DNA of 64,000 nt from the NCBI RefSeq assembly GCF_002904335.1, contig NZ_PPHF01000110.1, positions 24,680-88,679 of the forward strand, written 5' to 3'. Below, piece by piece: positions 1-8,284 of the stretch. This stretch comes from Amycolatopsis sp. CA-126428. GTDB taxonomy: Bacteria; Actinomycetota; Actinomycetes; Mycobacteriales; Pseudonocardiaceae. Within the stretch, counting starts at the first letter, position 1. Each line of letters starts with the position of its first letter. A program made the translations under genes and the position numbers. The notes below the pieces were generated by a model, which was not told the origin of the DNA, did not search any database, and saw only the letters and a program-made list of their open reading frames with translations.

Positions 1-1
1 G

Positions 2-265
2 GTGGCCGAGGGGATCGAGCGCATCAACGCGTCCCGCTTCGGGTTGCAGGCGGGCGTGTTCACCCGCGATCTGCCGACGGCGTTCGAGGTGTCGGCCGCG
101 CTGCGCGTGGGTGGCGTGATCGTCGGCGACGTGCCGAGCTTCCGCGCGGACCAGATGCCCTACGGCGGGGTGAAGGACTCGGGCGTGGGCCGCGAAGGCC
201 CGGCGGCGGCGATGGCGGACTTCACGGAGGAGCGGGTAACGGTCTTGACCGGTCTGACGCTGTAA
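2..265 (+). CDS. Aldehyde dehydrogenase, C-terminal fragment (cut by window edge)
   Basis: This is the last 87 codons of an NAD(P)-dependent aldehyde dehydrogenase whose start lies left of the window. The visible part has the family's C-terminal landmarks: the LQAGVFTRDL stretch, then MPYGGVKDSGVGREGP, which forms part of the oligomerisation and substrate-binding region. The catalytic Cys and Glu would lie upstream and cannot be seen, so the substrate cannot be inferred. The frame ends in TAA at 263-265, six bases before a degenerate HAD-hydrolase relic. The family assignment is firm; the subfamily is not. Confidence 0.9.
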   Translation: MAEGIERINASRFGLQAGVFTRDLPTAFEVSAALRVGGVIVGDVPSFRADQMPYGGVKDSGVGREGPAAAMADFTEERVTVLTGLTL

Positions 266-270
266 GCCGT

Positions 271-471
271 GTGAGACCGCTGATCCTGCTCGACGTGGAC
301 GGCCCGCTGAGCCGGCCTGCTCGGCCGGCACCTCGGTGCGGCGGCCGAGGAACACCTGCCGGGTCTGGAGGAACAGGTCGAAGTCGCCGTCGAACCAGGC
401 CAGGGGGCGGCTTGACGAGCGAGCACTTCGAGCGCCTCGAAGCCTGGCTCCGGAAACTCGATCGCCCCTGA
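271..471 (+). pseudogene. Relic of a HAD-superfamily hydrolase with an inverted middle segment
   Basis: The plus strand opens with GTG and encodes RPLILLDVDGPLS, the usual N-terminus (DxD motif) of small actinobacterial HAD-like proteins. It ends with GLTSEHFERLEAWLRKL, a typical C-terminus for the same family. Between them (313-410) the plus frame is meaningless. The reverse complement reads RPLAWFDGDFDLF followed by TRQVFLGRRTEVPA, which looks like the penultimate block of the same protein family. The gene seems to have lost most of its body and had one internal piece inverted. A 7-bp-arm palindrome sits at the left junction. The family call is from remembered family features and was not searched. 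Confidence 0.55.
311..329. repeat. Palindrome at the inversion junction
   Basis: GCCGGCC and GGCCGGC arms are separated by TGCTC. The palindrome lies exactly where the HAD relic switches from forward-coding to reverse-coding sequence, so it could mark a rearrangement joint. Confidence 0.5.
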
Positions 472-530
472 CCCGGCCCCGGCGCGGCACGACGACCTCC
501 AGCCGTGCGAGCCCGGGGGTCGCTTCGCCT

Positions 531-1304
531 TCACCGCCCGGCCAGTGCCTCCGTCAACGCGGCGTGCGCGTCGACCAGCGACGGCCCGTACCAGGTGAGG
601 TATCGGCCCGACACCAGCACGTACGGCGCCTCTGGGAAGTGGTCCGGGCCGTCCTCCTCGGTGAACGCGTACGGCTCGTCCGGCAGCACCAGCAAGTCCG
701 CGTCCGCCGCGAACTGCGCCCTCAGTTCCTCCACGTCCGGCCGTGGATAACGCTCCTCCGCAGTCGCGTACACGTTCGCCACGCCCACCCGGCGCAGGAC
801 GTCGCCCGCGAACGTGTCGCGGCCCAGGACGATCCACGGCTTGCGCCACACCGGGACCACCGCGTGGAAGCGCACCGGCCGGACTTCGCGCCAGACGCCT
901 TCCGCGGCGACCAGCCAGTCCGGCTCGTCCAAGTCGTACGCCTGCGTCAGGATCCGGCGCAGCGAACCCAGCGCGGCGGGCACCGAAGCCGCGGCGGCCA
1001 TCACCCACACCGGGATCCCGTTGGCGCGCAGGCGTTCCACGTCCTCCGGGCGGTTCTCCTCCGCGTTGGCCAGCACCAGGTCCGGCGCCAGGTCGAGCAC
1101 CCGGTCCAGCTTCGGGTACTTCGACCCGCCGACCCGCGGCACGTCCAAAGTGGAGGGATGCGTGCAGTAGTCCGTCGCGCCGGCGAGGCGGCCGGGCGCG
1201 CTGACCTCGACCGCTTCGGTCAGCGACGGCACGAGCGACACCACCCGTGCAGCCGGTCCGGACAGCGGCACCGGCTCACCGAGATCGTCGACGAGGTAGG
1301 TCAT
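531..1304 (-). CDS. Helical-backbone metal receptor (BtuF/TroA-like fold), no signal peptide
   Basis: This 257-residue protein resembles cobalamin/iron-siderophore binding proteins (periplasmic-binding class III). VVSLVPSLTEAV near the start and the PRVGGSKYPKLDRVLDLAPDLVLANAEEN block are the hallmark helical-backbone segments. It starts MTYLVDDLGEPV with no signal peptide or lipobox, so unlike transporter receptors it is predicted to be cytosolic, and its ligand is unknown. No ABC permease or ATPase is nearby. The ATG at 1304 overlaps the TGA of the upstream RNB gene by four bases (ATGA), which fixes the start and implies translational coupling. Confidence 0.8.
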   Translation of the reverse strand: MTYLVDDLGEPVPLSGPAARVVSLVPSLTEAVEVSAPGRLAGATDYCTHPSTLDVPRVGGSKYPKLDRVLDLAPDLVLANAEENRPEDVERLRANGIPVWVMAAAASVPAALGSLRRILTQAYDLDEPDWLVAAEGVWREVRPVRFHAVVPVWRKPWIVLGRDTFAGDVLRRVGVANVYATAEERYPRPDVEELRAQFAADADLLVLPDEPYAFTEEDGPDHFPEAPYVLVSGRYLTWYGPSLVDAHAALTEALAGR

Positions 1305-2719
1305 GCGCGTTCGAACGACACCTTCCGCTTGTCGACGTCGACCGCGGTCAGCCGGACGGCGATCCGCTCGCCCGCGGTCAGCCGCTCCCCCGCGCACTTC
1401 GCCATCACCGTCGGGTCCTCGACCAGGATCTCCGCCTTGTTCTCGTCCGCGCGCAGCACCACCGCGCTGAACTCGCCGCCGACGTGCTCGGCCAGCACCC
1501 ACGCCTCGACCTGGTCGATGCACGCGCGCTCGACCTTCGCGGCGAGGGTGTCCGACGCGCTCATCCGCGCCGGGACGTCGTCGAGCGCCGCGCGCACCCA
1601 GTCCGGGACCTCGCGGCCGGCCGAGACGGCGAGGCAGATCTCCGTGGCGAACCGGTCGACCAGCCGCCGGATCGGGGCGGTGACGTGCGCGTACGCGCCG
1701 CCGATGCCCGCGTGCGTCGTCAGGGCCGGCAGCTCGCCGTCGAACGCCGTGTAGCCCGCGCCGCGCAGCAGGCGGGTCGTGTCGGCGTAGAGCGCCATCG
1801 ACGCCGGCTGACCCGGGTCCAGCCGGGACAAGAACTCCGAAACGGTCGCCTCGGGCGCCCACGCGATGCCCAGCGCTTCGGCCGAGCGGCGCAGCCAGTC
1901 GACGGCCTCGGGCTCCGGGTCGGGCAGCGTCCGCAGGACGCCGATCCGTGCGTCGAGCATGATCCGCGCCGCGGCCATCCCGGTGAGCAGCGAGATCTCG
2001 GCGTTCCAGGCGTCGACGGCGGTGCGCGGGCGGCGGGCGAGCACCCAGCCGCCGTCCGGGTCGCCGGTGATCTCCTGCTCCGGCAGCTGCAGCTCCACCG
2101 CGCCGCGCCGGACGGCCAGCTCGCGGCGCCGCCGGCCCAGCTCGGGCAGCGCGGCCACCGACGGGTGCGGGTTCCCGGCTTCGAGCGCGGCCTGCACCGT
2201 CTCGTAGTCGAACTGCTCGGTGGACCGGACCAGCGCGCGGCGGACCCGGGTGGCGGTCGGCTCGCCGGCGTCGTCGGTCTCGATGGTCCAGAGCACCGCG
2301 GGCCGGACCTCGCCGGGCAGCAGGCTCGCCGCGCCTTCGGACAGCACCGGCGGGTGCAGCGGGACGTTGCCGTCGGGCAGGTAGAGCGTCTGCCCCCGCA
2401 GGCGCGCCTCGCGGTCGAGCGCACCGCCGGGCGGGACGAACGCGGCGAGGTCGGCGATGGCGTAGTGCACGCGGAAGCCGTGCGCGGTCTTCTCGACGAC
2501 CATCGCCTGGTCGAGGTCCTTGGCGCCGGGCGGGTCGATGGTGACCAGCGGCAGGTCCGTCGCGTCCTCCCGGGGACCCGCGCTGGCCAGCGGATCCAGC
2601 ACCGCCGCCTCCGCCTCGGCCAGCACGTCGGGCCCGAACGACTCCGGCAGCGAAAACTCGGCACGCAGGGGGCCGAAGTCCCCGCCCGCCGAGTGTGTCC
2701 TGATCACGAGGGGAGGCAC
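1301..2719 (-). CDS. RNB-domain (RNase II/R family) ribonuclease
   Basis: This is a 472-residue 3'-5' exoribonuclease-type protein. The catalytic Asp cluster is IDPPGAKDLDQA (about residues 61-71), and the second family signature, GGAYAHVTAPIRRLVDRF, lies near residue 340. It is shorter than RNase R. No clear N-terminal cold-shock domain is seen, and only a short C-terminal segment (ERIAVRLTAVDVDKRKVSFERA) resembles an S1-like beta barrel. It acts on single-stranded RNA in the cytoplasm by family inference. It is followed by the metal-receptor-like gene with a four-base overlap. The start at 2719 is the first in frame; the intergenic space before the divergent ATPase gene is about 115 bp. Confidence 0.88.
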   Translation of the reverse strand: MPPLVIRTHSAGGDFGPLRAEFSLPESFGPDVLAEAEAAVLDPLASAGPREDATDLPLVTIDPPGAKDLDQAMVVEKTAHGFRVHYAIADLAAFVPPGGALDREARLRGQTLYLPDGNVPLHPPVLSEGAASLLPGEVRPAVLWTIETDDAGEPTATRVRRALVRSTEQFDYETVQAALEAGNPHPSVAALPELGRRRRELAVRRGAVELQLPEQEITGDPDGGWVLARRPRTAVDAWNAEISLLTGMAAARIMLDARIGVLRTLPDPEPEAVDWLRRSAEALGIAWAPEATVSEFLSRLDPGQPASMALYADTTRLLRGAGYTAFDGELPALTTHAGIGGAYAHVTAPIRRLVDRFATEICLAVSAGREVPDWVRAALDDVPARMSASDTLAAKVERACIDQVEAWVLAEHVGGEFSAVVLRADENKAEILVEDPTVMAKCAGERLTAGERIAVRLTAVDVDKRKVSFERA

Positions 2720-2796
2720 CCCCCAACCCTAACCCGCTCCGGGCCCGGAGATCGCCCGATCGGGCGCGGGCCGGTCGGGTGTACGTTTCTCGGTAG

Positions 2797-2817
2797 TAAT
2801 GAAAACCGTCATCATTA
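2797..2817. promoter_or_regulatory. Candidate Zur (zinc uptake regulator) operator
   Basis: TAATGA and TCATTA arms flank a 9-bp core with an inner AC/GT match (AAACCGTCA), forming a 21-bp imperfect palindrome. It ends 16 bp before the GTG start of the CooC-like ATPase. The AATGAAAAC half resembles actinobacterial Zur boxes (TGAAAA-centre-TTTTCA type). The fit is by eye, and another Fur-family protein could be the binder. Confidence 0.45.
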
Positions 2818-2833
2818 CCGAAAGGGTTTTCCC

Positions 2834-3778
2834 GTGAAGATCGCGTTCGTCGGCAAGGGCGGCAGCGGCAAGACCACGTTGTCGTCGCTGTTCGTCGCGT
2901 ACCTCGCCGACGCCGACTTGCCGGTGCTCGCCATCGACGCCGACATCAACCAGCACCTCGCGGTGGCGCTCGGCGCGACCGAGGAGGAAGCGCTCGCCTG
3001 GCCGACGCTGGGCGACAACATGGCGCTGATCAAGGACTACCTGCGCGGCGACAACCCGCGGATCCCGGACGCGGCGTCGATGATCAAGACGACCCCGCCG
3101 GGCCGCGGGTCGAGGCTGGTCCGGCCGTTCGAGGACAACCCGGTGTTTTCGGCGTGCTTCCGGCAGCTGGGCGGCGTGCGGCTCGGCGTCACCGGCCAGT
3201 TCGACGAGGACGACCTCGGCGTCAAGTGCTACCACTCGAAGGTGGGGGCGGCGGAGCTGCTGCTGAACCACCTGGTCGACCTCGACGGCGAATACGTCGT
3301 GATGGACATGACGGCGGGCGCGGACGCGTTCGCTTCGGGGCTGTTCACCCGGTTCGACGTGACGTTCCTGGTGTGCGAGCCGACGATCCGCAGTGTGGGC
3401 GTGTACCGCCAGTACGCGGACTACGCCCGCGACTTCGGCGTGCGGCTCGTGGTGGTGGGCAACAAGGTGACGGACGCCGACGACGTCGAGTTCCTGCAGG
3501 ACCAGGTCGGCGGCGCGCTGCTGGGCTGGATGTCGGCGTCGGGGCACGTGCGGGCGGCGGAGCGCGGCACGGCCCGGCCGATCACCGAGCTCGAGCCGCG
3601 CAACCTCTCGACGCTGCGTTCGATGCAGGCGACGGTGGACGCGGAGCAGCGCGACTGGGCGCGCTACCAGCGTCAAGCGGTCGAGTTCCACCTGCGAAAC
3701 GCCCAGGCCTGGGCGGGCGCCGACCTCGTCTCGCAGGTGGACCCGGAGTTCGTCCTCAGCCCGCGGCTGACGGTTTAG
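2834..3778 (+). CDS. CooC/ArsA-like P-loop ATPase (MinD/ParA superfamily)
   Basis: This 314-residue SIMIBI-class ATPase has a deviant Walker A, GKGGSGKTT, at residues 7-15, the ALD-type segment AIDADINQH, and a Walker B-like VVMDMTAGAD. This pattern matches CooC/ArsA-type metallochaperone ATPases that load metal cofactors. The start is GTG at 2834, preceded by AAAGGG about eight bases upstream. Upstream starts would run into the palindrome at 2797-2817. If that palindrome is a Zur box, the ATPase is probably induced by zinc starvation. No CO-dehydrogenase genes are nearby, so the client is unknown. The last four bases overlap the convergent small gene. Confidence 0.8.
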   Translation: MKIAFVGKGGSGKTTLSSLFVAYLADADLPVLAIDADINQHLAVALGATEEEALAWPTLGDNMALIKDYLRGDNPRIPDAASMIKTTPPGRGSRLVRPFEDNPVFSACFRQLGGVRLGVTGQFDEDDLGVKCYHSKVGAAELLLNHLVDLDGEYVVMDMTAGADAFASGLFTRFDVTFLVCEPTIRSVGVYRQYADYARDFGVRLVVVGNKVTDADDVEFLQDQVGGALLGWMSASGHVRAAERGTARPITELEPRNLSTLRSMQATVDAEQRDWARYQRQAVEFHLRNAQAWAGADLVSQVDPEFVLSPRLTV

Positions 3779-3957
3779 TCGTCTTCGGCATCGGCCCGCC
3801 GGGTGCGCTCCCGGGCGATTTCGAGGGCGCGCCGGGCGGTGGCCTCGTCCGGGTACGGGCCGAGCAGGTCGATGCTGCGGCTGCGTTCGAGGTGCTCGAC
3901 CTGGTGGGTGCGGGTGTTGTAGTACCACCCCTGGTCCGGGTTCGGGTCTTTGGACAT
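3775..3957 (-). CDS. Conserved 60-residue protein, SPOR-like
   Basis: A compact soluble protein starts MSKDPNPDQGWYYNTRTHQV and contains LLGPYPDEATARRALEIARER, reminiscent of the beta-alpha core of SPOR domains. It has no signal peptide or membrane segment, so a peptidoglycan role cannot be assumed. ATG at 3957 is the start because the GWYYNTRT block follows directly and longer frames run into low-complexity sequence. The stop overlaps the CooC-like gene tail. The product resembles short actinobacterial proteins I have seen annotated as hypothetical or SPOR. Confidence 0.7.
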   Translation of the reverse strand: MSKDPNPDQGWYYNTRTHQVEHLERSRSIDLLGPYPDEATARRALEIARERTRRADAEDD

Positions 3958-3988
3958 GGTCCTAGGTTCGCACCCGCGGGCCGGTTTT

Positions 3989-6574
3989 TCAGCGCTTGTA
4001 CCGGTAGGGGATCTCGGTCGGCAGCCCGGTGGGGCCGAAGTCCTGGGGTTCTTCGGGCTCTTGGGGCTCTTTGCGTTCGGGGAATTCATCGAACCAGCCA
4101 CGCGCGGTACCCCGGGGCGGGGTTTCGGGCTCTTGGCGCGAGGGCTGCGGAAGCGGAGTGTCCTTCCCGGGGAAAACGGGCCGGGCACTCGGCGCGGCAG
4201 GCGGAACGGGCGGCATGGTGCCGGGGCCGGGGAAGACCGGCCGGGCTGGGGCGGCGTGCCGGGCGGGGAACGGCTGGGGGGTTGATTCCGGGCCCGGGAA
4301 GACCGGCTTGGGGCGTGCGGGCGGGGTGGGGCTCTGGGGTGGGGTGGGTGCTGGCGGGGTGCCGGGGGTGGGGGTGATGCCTTGCGCGGGGTGGGGAATC
4401 GGCGTGGTGCCCGGTGCCGAGGTGGTGCCTTGCCCGGGGTGGGGAACTGGCGTGGTGCCGGGCGCTGGGGTGGCACCGTGCGGGAGATCCGGGGTGGTGC
4501 CGGGTGCCGCGGGAGTAGCGGCCGGGCTGCTGCCAGGCGACATCGAGGAACCTGCTGGGCCGGCGCCTTGCGCCGAGCCGGGCGTCTGAGGGTTGCCGGG
4601 TGCCGTCGGAGAACCGGCCTGGCCAGCGGCCGGCGCGGAGCTGGGTACTGGCGCGGGACCGGTCAGGCCCGTGCTTCGCGCAGGGGCAGCACCTGGCACG
4701 GAGTGCGGCACCGAGCTGAAACCGGGCGCCGGAAGGTCGGCGGTTCCCCAAGGCGGCTTGGGCAGATGCGAGCCGATCATCGGAGGTTGCGCCTCCGGAG
4801 AAGCGGGCCGAGGCGCATCGCCCGGGGCCGTCATCGGCTGGGAAGCCTCATCGGGCGCCACCTGCGATTCGGCTGGCGGCACGCCGCCCGAAGCAACCGT
4901 CGGCTGCGAAATGGCACCAGGTGACTGCGATTCGGCGGGCGGCTGCACTCCCGAGGCGGCCGTCTGCTGGGAAATCGCTTCGGGCGGCTCAGGGGCGGGG
5001 GGCGGGCTGGCCGAAGCCTCCGCCGGCTGCGCAACCGCATCGGAGGGCGCCTGTGCTTCGGCGGCCGGTTGCGCTCCACCGGGCGCAGCCGGCGAAGTCA
5101 CAGGCGGCACTTCCAGCGGCGCGGTGGATGAGCTCGGCTGGGAGTCGAGCCCCACCGGATGGACCCGCTCCGGTTCCACCGGAGTGGGCGCGGGCGCCTC
5201 GGGAAGGCCCGCCTCGGCCGCCGGGGGCTCGGGCGTGGCTGCAGCCGCCTCAGTTGGGGGATCGTTCGACGGCGCCGCTTGGTCCGCCGCCTCTGGGTCA
5301 GCAGCTTCCTGCGGCGCCGGTCCGGCGGATGCCGATACCGCATCCTCGGACGGCTCGCGCGGCACGGCAACTTCCGGCTGGTCGGAGCCCGGCTCCGACT
5401 CTGGCTCAGCCTCGGACCGGCTCACATCCCACGGCGCCGAGGCGGATGGGGCGGTCTCCGGCCGATCCGTCTCTTGCGACACCGCCTCGCTTGCTGCCGA
5501 GGCCGGGACCTCTTGCCGATCCGCGTGTTCACCCGATGCCGAGACCGCAGCCTCCGGCTCGGCACCGCGCGGCCGCGGCTCGGAACGAGGCATCTCTCCC
5601 GCCGCAGGCTCGCCCACCGAAGCCGCAGGCTGCTCAGGTGCCACCGTCTCGGGCGACGACGACACCCCACGCTCGGACGCCAAGCTCTCAGGCCGGGTGG
5701 TCGGCTCGGCGGGCAGGGGCGCAGCAGGCGCTTCCGAACGCGCGGACGGCTCCCCAGCCGATGACCACTGCTCCCCCGCCACGCCGCGCTCCGCTTGCAC
5801 AGGCGCCGCGTGTCGTGGGGACGACTGCGGTGCCTTCACCGGGCCCGGCAGCTCCGACTCGGCCGCCACCGACCACTGAGGCTCCGCCGAAGCCGAAGCC
5901 GGCGGCACCGGATCATGGCGGCGGCCCGCCTGAGGTGCCTCCTCCGGAACAGAACGTGCCCACCCGTGCTGCTCAGGCGACGGCGCCGCCGGCGCCGGAT
6001 AGGGCACCGTCCGCCACACCGGCGCCGGGCCGATGTTCATCGGTGCCGGGGCCGCCGCCGGGACGTGGCCGGACGGGGATGCCGCCGGGGGTGCCTGGCG
6101 GGGGGCCGGCTTCGGGATCGGGTCCAGGCTCGATACCAGCACCGACGTGTTCTCGGGATCCTCGACCTTCCGGCCGCTGCGCTCGCGGTAGACCATCTCG
6201 CCGTCCGCGTCCATCTCCACCAGGTAGCCCGCCTCCGCGAGCTGCTCCTCGTCGAGGTCCGCGAGCTTCTCGTAGCGCGAGGGCACCACCCGGTAAATGG
6301 GCCACGCCAGCCCCGCGTGCTCCGCGTGGAACTGGGCCAGCAGCGCCGCCATCTGGTGCTGCCACGGCAGCGACATGCCTTCGGCCAGCGAACGAGGCAG
6401 CACCACGTACCCCGCGTCCACCCCCGGGTAGCCCTGGCCGAGCTGGTCGGCGAGCGGGGTGCTGGACGCGGGCCGGGCGCTCTGCCGGGGCGGCTGAGGC
6501 GCGCCGAACAGCGCCGCCGGGTCCCGGGGCTCGCCCGCTCCGGGCTTGCCCCGCCTGCCGAATTTGCGTCCCAC
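3989..6574 (-). CDS. Large Pro/Ala-rich disordered protein at the end of the secretion-like operon
   Basis: This is about 861 residues from the GTG at 6574 (VGRKFGRRGKPG). Only the first 150 or so residues look folded: DPAALFGAPQ, YPGVDAGYVVLPRSLAEGMSLPW, and a C-end TSVLVSSLDPIP. The remainder is Pro/Ala/Ser/Glu-rich with degenerate repeats (PPAESQ...AISQP and GTTPxPHPxQG units) and ends PTGLPTEIPYRYKR, a short motif that may be a docking tail. There are no transmembrane segments. It is transcribed in line with the NlpC/P60 gene about 100 bp upstream, so it may be an accessory or effector of that locus. I do not recognise a function. Confidence 0.7.
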   Translation of the reverse strand: MGRKFGRRGKPGAGEPRDPAALFGAPQPPRQSARPASSTPLADQLGQGYPGVDAGYVVLPRSLAEGMSLPWQHQMAALLAQFHAEHAGLAWPIYRVVPSRYEKLADLDEEQLAEAGYLVEMDADGEMVYRERSGRKVEDPENTSVLVSSLDPIPKPAPRQAPPAASPSGHVPAAAPAPMNIGPAPVWRTVPYPAPAAPSPEQHGWARSVPEEAPQAGRRHDPVPPASASAEPQWSVAAESELPGPVKAPQSSPRHAAPVQAERGVAGEQWSSAGEPSARSEAPAAPLPAEPTTRPESLASERGVSSSPETVAPEQPAASVGEPAAGEMPRSEPRPRGAEPEAAVSASGEHADRQEVPASAASEAVSQETDRPETAPSASAPWDVSRSEAEPESEPGSDQPEVAVPREPSEDAVSASAGPAPQEAADPEAADQAAPSNDPPTEAAAATPEPPAAEAGLPEAPAPTPVEPERVHPVGLDSQPSSSTAPLEVPPVTSPAAPGGAQPAAEAQAPSDAVAQPAEASASPPPAPEPPEAISQQTAASGVQPPAESQSPGAISQPTVASGGVPPAESQVAPDEASQPMTAPGDAPRPASPEAQPPMIGSHLPKPPWGTADLPAPGFSSVPHSVPGAAPARSTGLTGPAPVPSSAPAAGQAGSPTAPGNPQTPGSAQGAGPAGSSMSPGSSPAATPAAPGTTPDLPHGATPAPGTTPVPHPGQGTTSAPGTTPIPHPAQGITPTPGTPPAPTPPQSPTPPARPKPVFPGPESTPQPFPARHAAPARPVFPGPGTMPPVPPAAPSARPVFPGKDTPLPQPSRQEPETPPRGTARGWFDEFPERKEPQEPEEPQDFGPTGLPTEIPYRYKR

Positions 6575-6671
6575 GTGCTCATCCTCTGCCAGTACGCGGC
6601 CACCTGCTCGTGGAAGGCGCCGCGACGTCGGGTGAATCGGTGCGATCCTGTCCAGGCCCTCGCGACCCATG

Positions 6672-7673
6672 CTAAACGCCGGGGCGGACCGCCTGTGGCA
6701 CGAGTTCGCGCTCACCGAACGAGAAGGCCCGGGTGTGCACCGGGACGCCGGTCTGCTGCGCCTCGACGACCTTCTCGTCCCCCAGGTACATCATCACGTG
6801 GTGGATGGAGGACGGGTCGGCCGGGTCGGTGGCGAGGAACAGCAGGTCACCGGGTTGCGCGTCGCGCACCGGCAGGTACGCGCCGGCGTGGTACTGGTCG
6901 CGTGAGACGCGCGGCAGGATGATCCCCGCCGACTCGTAGGCCCGCAGCATCAGCCCCGAACAGTCGTAGGAATTCGGTCCCGTGGCGCCCCACACATACG
7001 GCTTCCCCTGCTCGCCCAGCGCGAAACTGATCGCCTTCGCGGCGGCCTGGCTGGGCGGCAGCAGCGCCCCCATGCCGGTGCCGCAGGCGACGACGTCGGC
7101 GACCTGGCCGACGTTCTGCACCAGCGTCGCCGCCATCGGCTCCCACTTGTGGTAGGCCTCCGGGAAGCCCGAGCGCTCCACCGCCTGCGCCGCTTCGCCG
7201 GGCCGCCGGTTTTCCCAGTCCGGCACCGCGAGCAGCACGTCGTAGAACTTGTTGACCGCGTACGTCGGGTTGGTGATCTCGGCGACCGAGCCCCAGCCCA
7301 TCGACGGCCGCATCTGGAAGATGCCCTGGGAGTCGCGGTCGCCGTAGGTCAGGCTGCGCAGCCCGGACTCGGCCATCCCGGCCTGGATCGCGACCTGCCA
7401 CGCGCGCGGCGCCAGCGACCGCTGCTTGCCGATCGAGATGATGACCGCGACGGTGCCGCGCTGCTCGTCGTCCAGCTTCGACGCGTCGACCGTGCCGCGG
7501 TCGCCCTGGCCGGGCTGCGTCGGCCCGACCGAAGCGTCGCAGCTCGTCAGGGACACGCCCCGGGCCTGCGCCTGCTGGTTGTCGATGACGACCTTGGCGG
7601 CGACCGCGGTCACGACCAGGGCGCCGATCGCGACGAACACGACCAGCCCCAGCCACAACCCCAGGCGCCGCAC
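6672..7673 (-). CDS. Transglycosylase-like/NlpC-P60 cell-wall hydrolase (VirB1-like)
   Basis: 333 residues. An N-terminal membrane anchor (residues 4-30) is followed by a lysozyme-like domain with GMAESGLRSLTYGDRDSQGIFQMR (about 99-122). A C-terminal NlpC/P60 domain has catalytic Cys238 in YDCSGLML and His near 291 in HHVMMYLG. Two peptidoglycan-cleaving activities in one exported protein match the VirB1/TcpG role of opening the wall for a type IV secretion channel. The start is GTG at 7673, two bases after the stop of the upstream VirB8-like gene, so it belongs to the same operon. Confidence 0.88.
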   Translation of the reverse strand: MRRLGLWLGLVVFVAIGALVVTAVAAKVVIDNQQAQARGVSLTSCDASVGPTQPGQGDRGTVDASKLDDEQRGTVAVIISIGKQRSLAPRAWQVAIQAGMAESGLRSLTYGDRDSQGIFQMRPSMGWGSVAEITNPTYAVNKFYDVLLAVPDWENRRPGEAAQAVERSGFPEAYHKWEPMAATLVQNVGQVADVVACGTGMGALLPPSQAAAKAISFALGEQGKPYVWGATGPNSYDCSGLMLRAYESAGIILPRVSRDQYHAGAYLPVRDAQPGDLLFLATDPADPSSIHHVMMYLGDEKVVEAQQTGVPVHTRAFSFGERELVPQAVRPGV

Positions 7674-7675
7674 GG

Positions 7676-8281
7676 TCAGTGCGCCTGGTCGTAGTCGGCG
7701 ACCCGCCAGCCGGCGTTCGTGCTCACCACCGTGATGGCCAGCTTCGGCCCGTCGGTCGGGATGGTGACCTGGACCGACTTGGCGTACGACGTACCGGCAA
7801 CCGGTTCACCGGTGACCTTCTTCGCCGGGATGTTCTCCGGGGCGACCGTCGCCAGCACCGGCAGGTACTCCTCGGTGGTGAACGGCTTCAGCTGCGCCAG
7901 CCACTGCTCCGAGGTCATCCCGTCCGGGTGGTTGACCCAGGCCGTGGCCCACTGCTTGGCGACGCGGAGCGCGTCGGCGTTCGGCGTCGTCGGTGTCGGG
8001 GTGGCCAGCGGCGTGGACAGCCGGGTCGGCAGGTTGGACGTCGCGACCGGCGCCGCGACGCCGGGGGCGGTCGTCGTCATCGACGTGGTGGTCGTCCCCG
8101 GCCCCGGCGGCGACGCCTTGGCCTGCGGTTTTCCGACGACCTTCGGCAGCACGATGCCGAGCGCGGTGACCAGGATCGCCAGGAAGATCAGCGTCCCCAT
8201 CAGGTGGCGGGGCGAGCGCAGCGGCCAGCCCCACAGGCGCCGGTAGACCGCGGCGCGGCCGCGGTTGGTGCGGATCGGCAT
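7676..8281 (-). CDS. VirB8/TcpC-like single-pass membrane protein
   Basis: 201 residues: a basic cytoplasmic N-terminus, one transmembrane helix (HLMGTLIFLAILVTALGIVL, about 26-46), a Thr/Pro-rich linker, and an extracytoplasmic domain of about 95 residues. That domain has the ALRVAKQWATAWVNHPDGMTSEQWLAQL segment split over helices, and a beta-rich end (VQVTIPTDGPKLAITVVSTNAGWRV). The architecture is that of Gram-positive conjugation proteins of the TcpC/VirB8 class (NTF2-like periplasmic domain). It sits between the channel gene (3-bp gap) and the cell-wall hydrolase gene. The assignment rests on architecture and position. Confidence 0.7.
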   Translation of the reverse strand: MPIRTNRGRAAVYRRLWGWPLRSPRHLMGTLIFLAILVTALGIVLPKVVGKPQAKASPPGPGTTTTSMTTTAPGVAAPVATSNLPTRLSTPLATPTPTTPNADALRVAKQWATAWVNHPDGMTSEQWLAQLKPFTTEEYLPVLATVAPENIPAKKVTGEPVAGTSYAKSVQVTIPTDGPKLAITVVSTNAGWRVADYDQAH

Positions 8282-8284
8282 CGG

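Noticed and set aside
336..1754. Long plus-strand frames opposite the receptor and RNB genes
   Set aside because: Arg/His/Pro-rich composition with no motifs, typical antisense shadows in GC-rich DNA.
531..2726. A 731-codon minus frame spanning the RNB and metal-receptor genes
   Set aside because: Its first two thirds are Arg/Gly/Ala-rich shadow translation of the RNB gene. Only the last 257 codons, from the ATG at 1304, show a real family.
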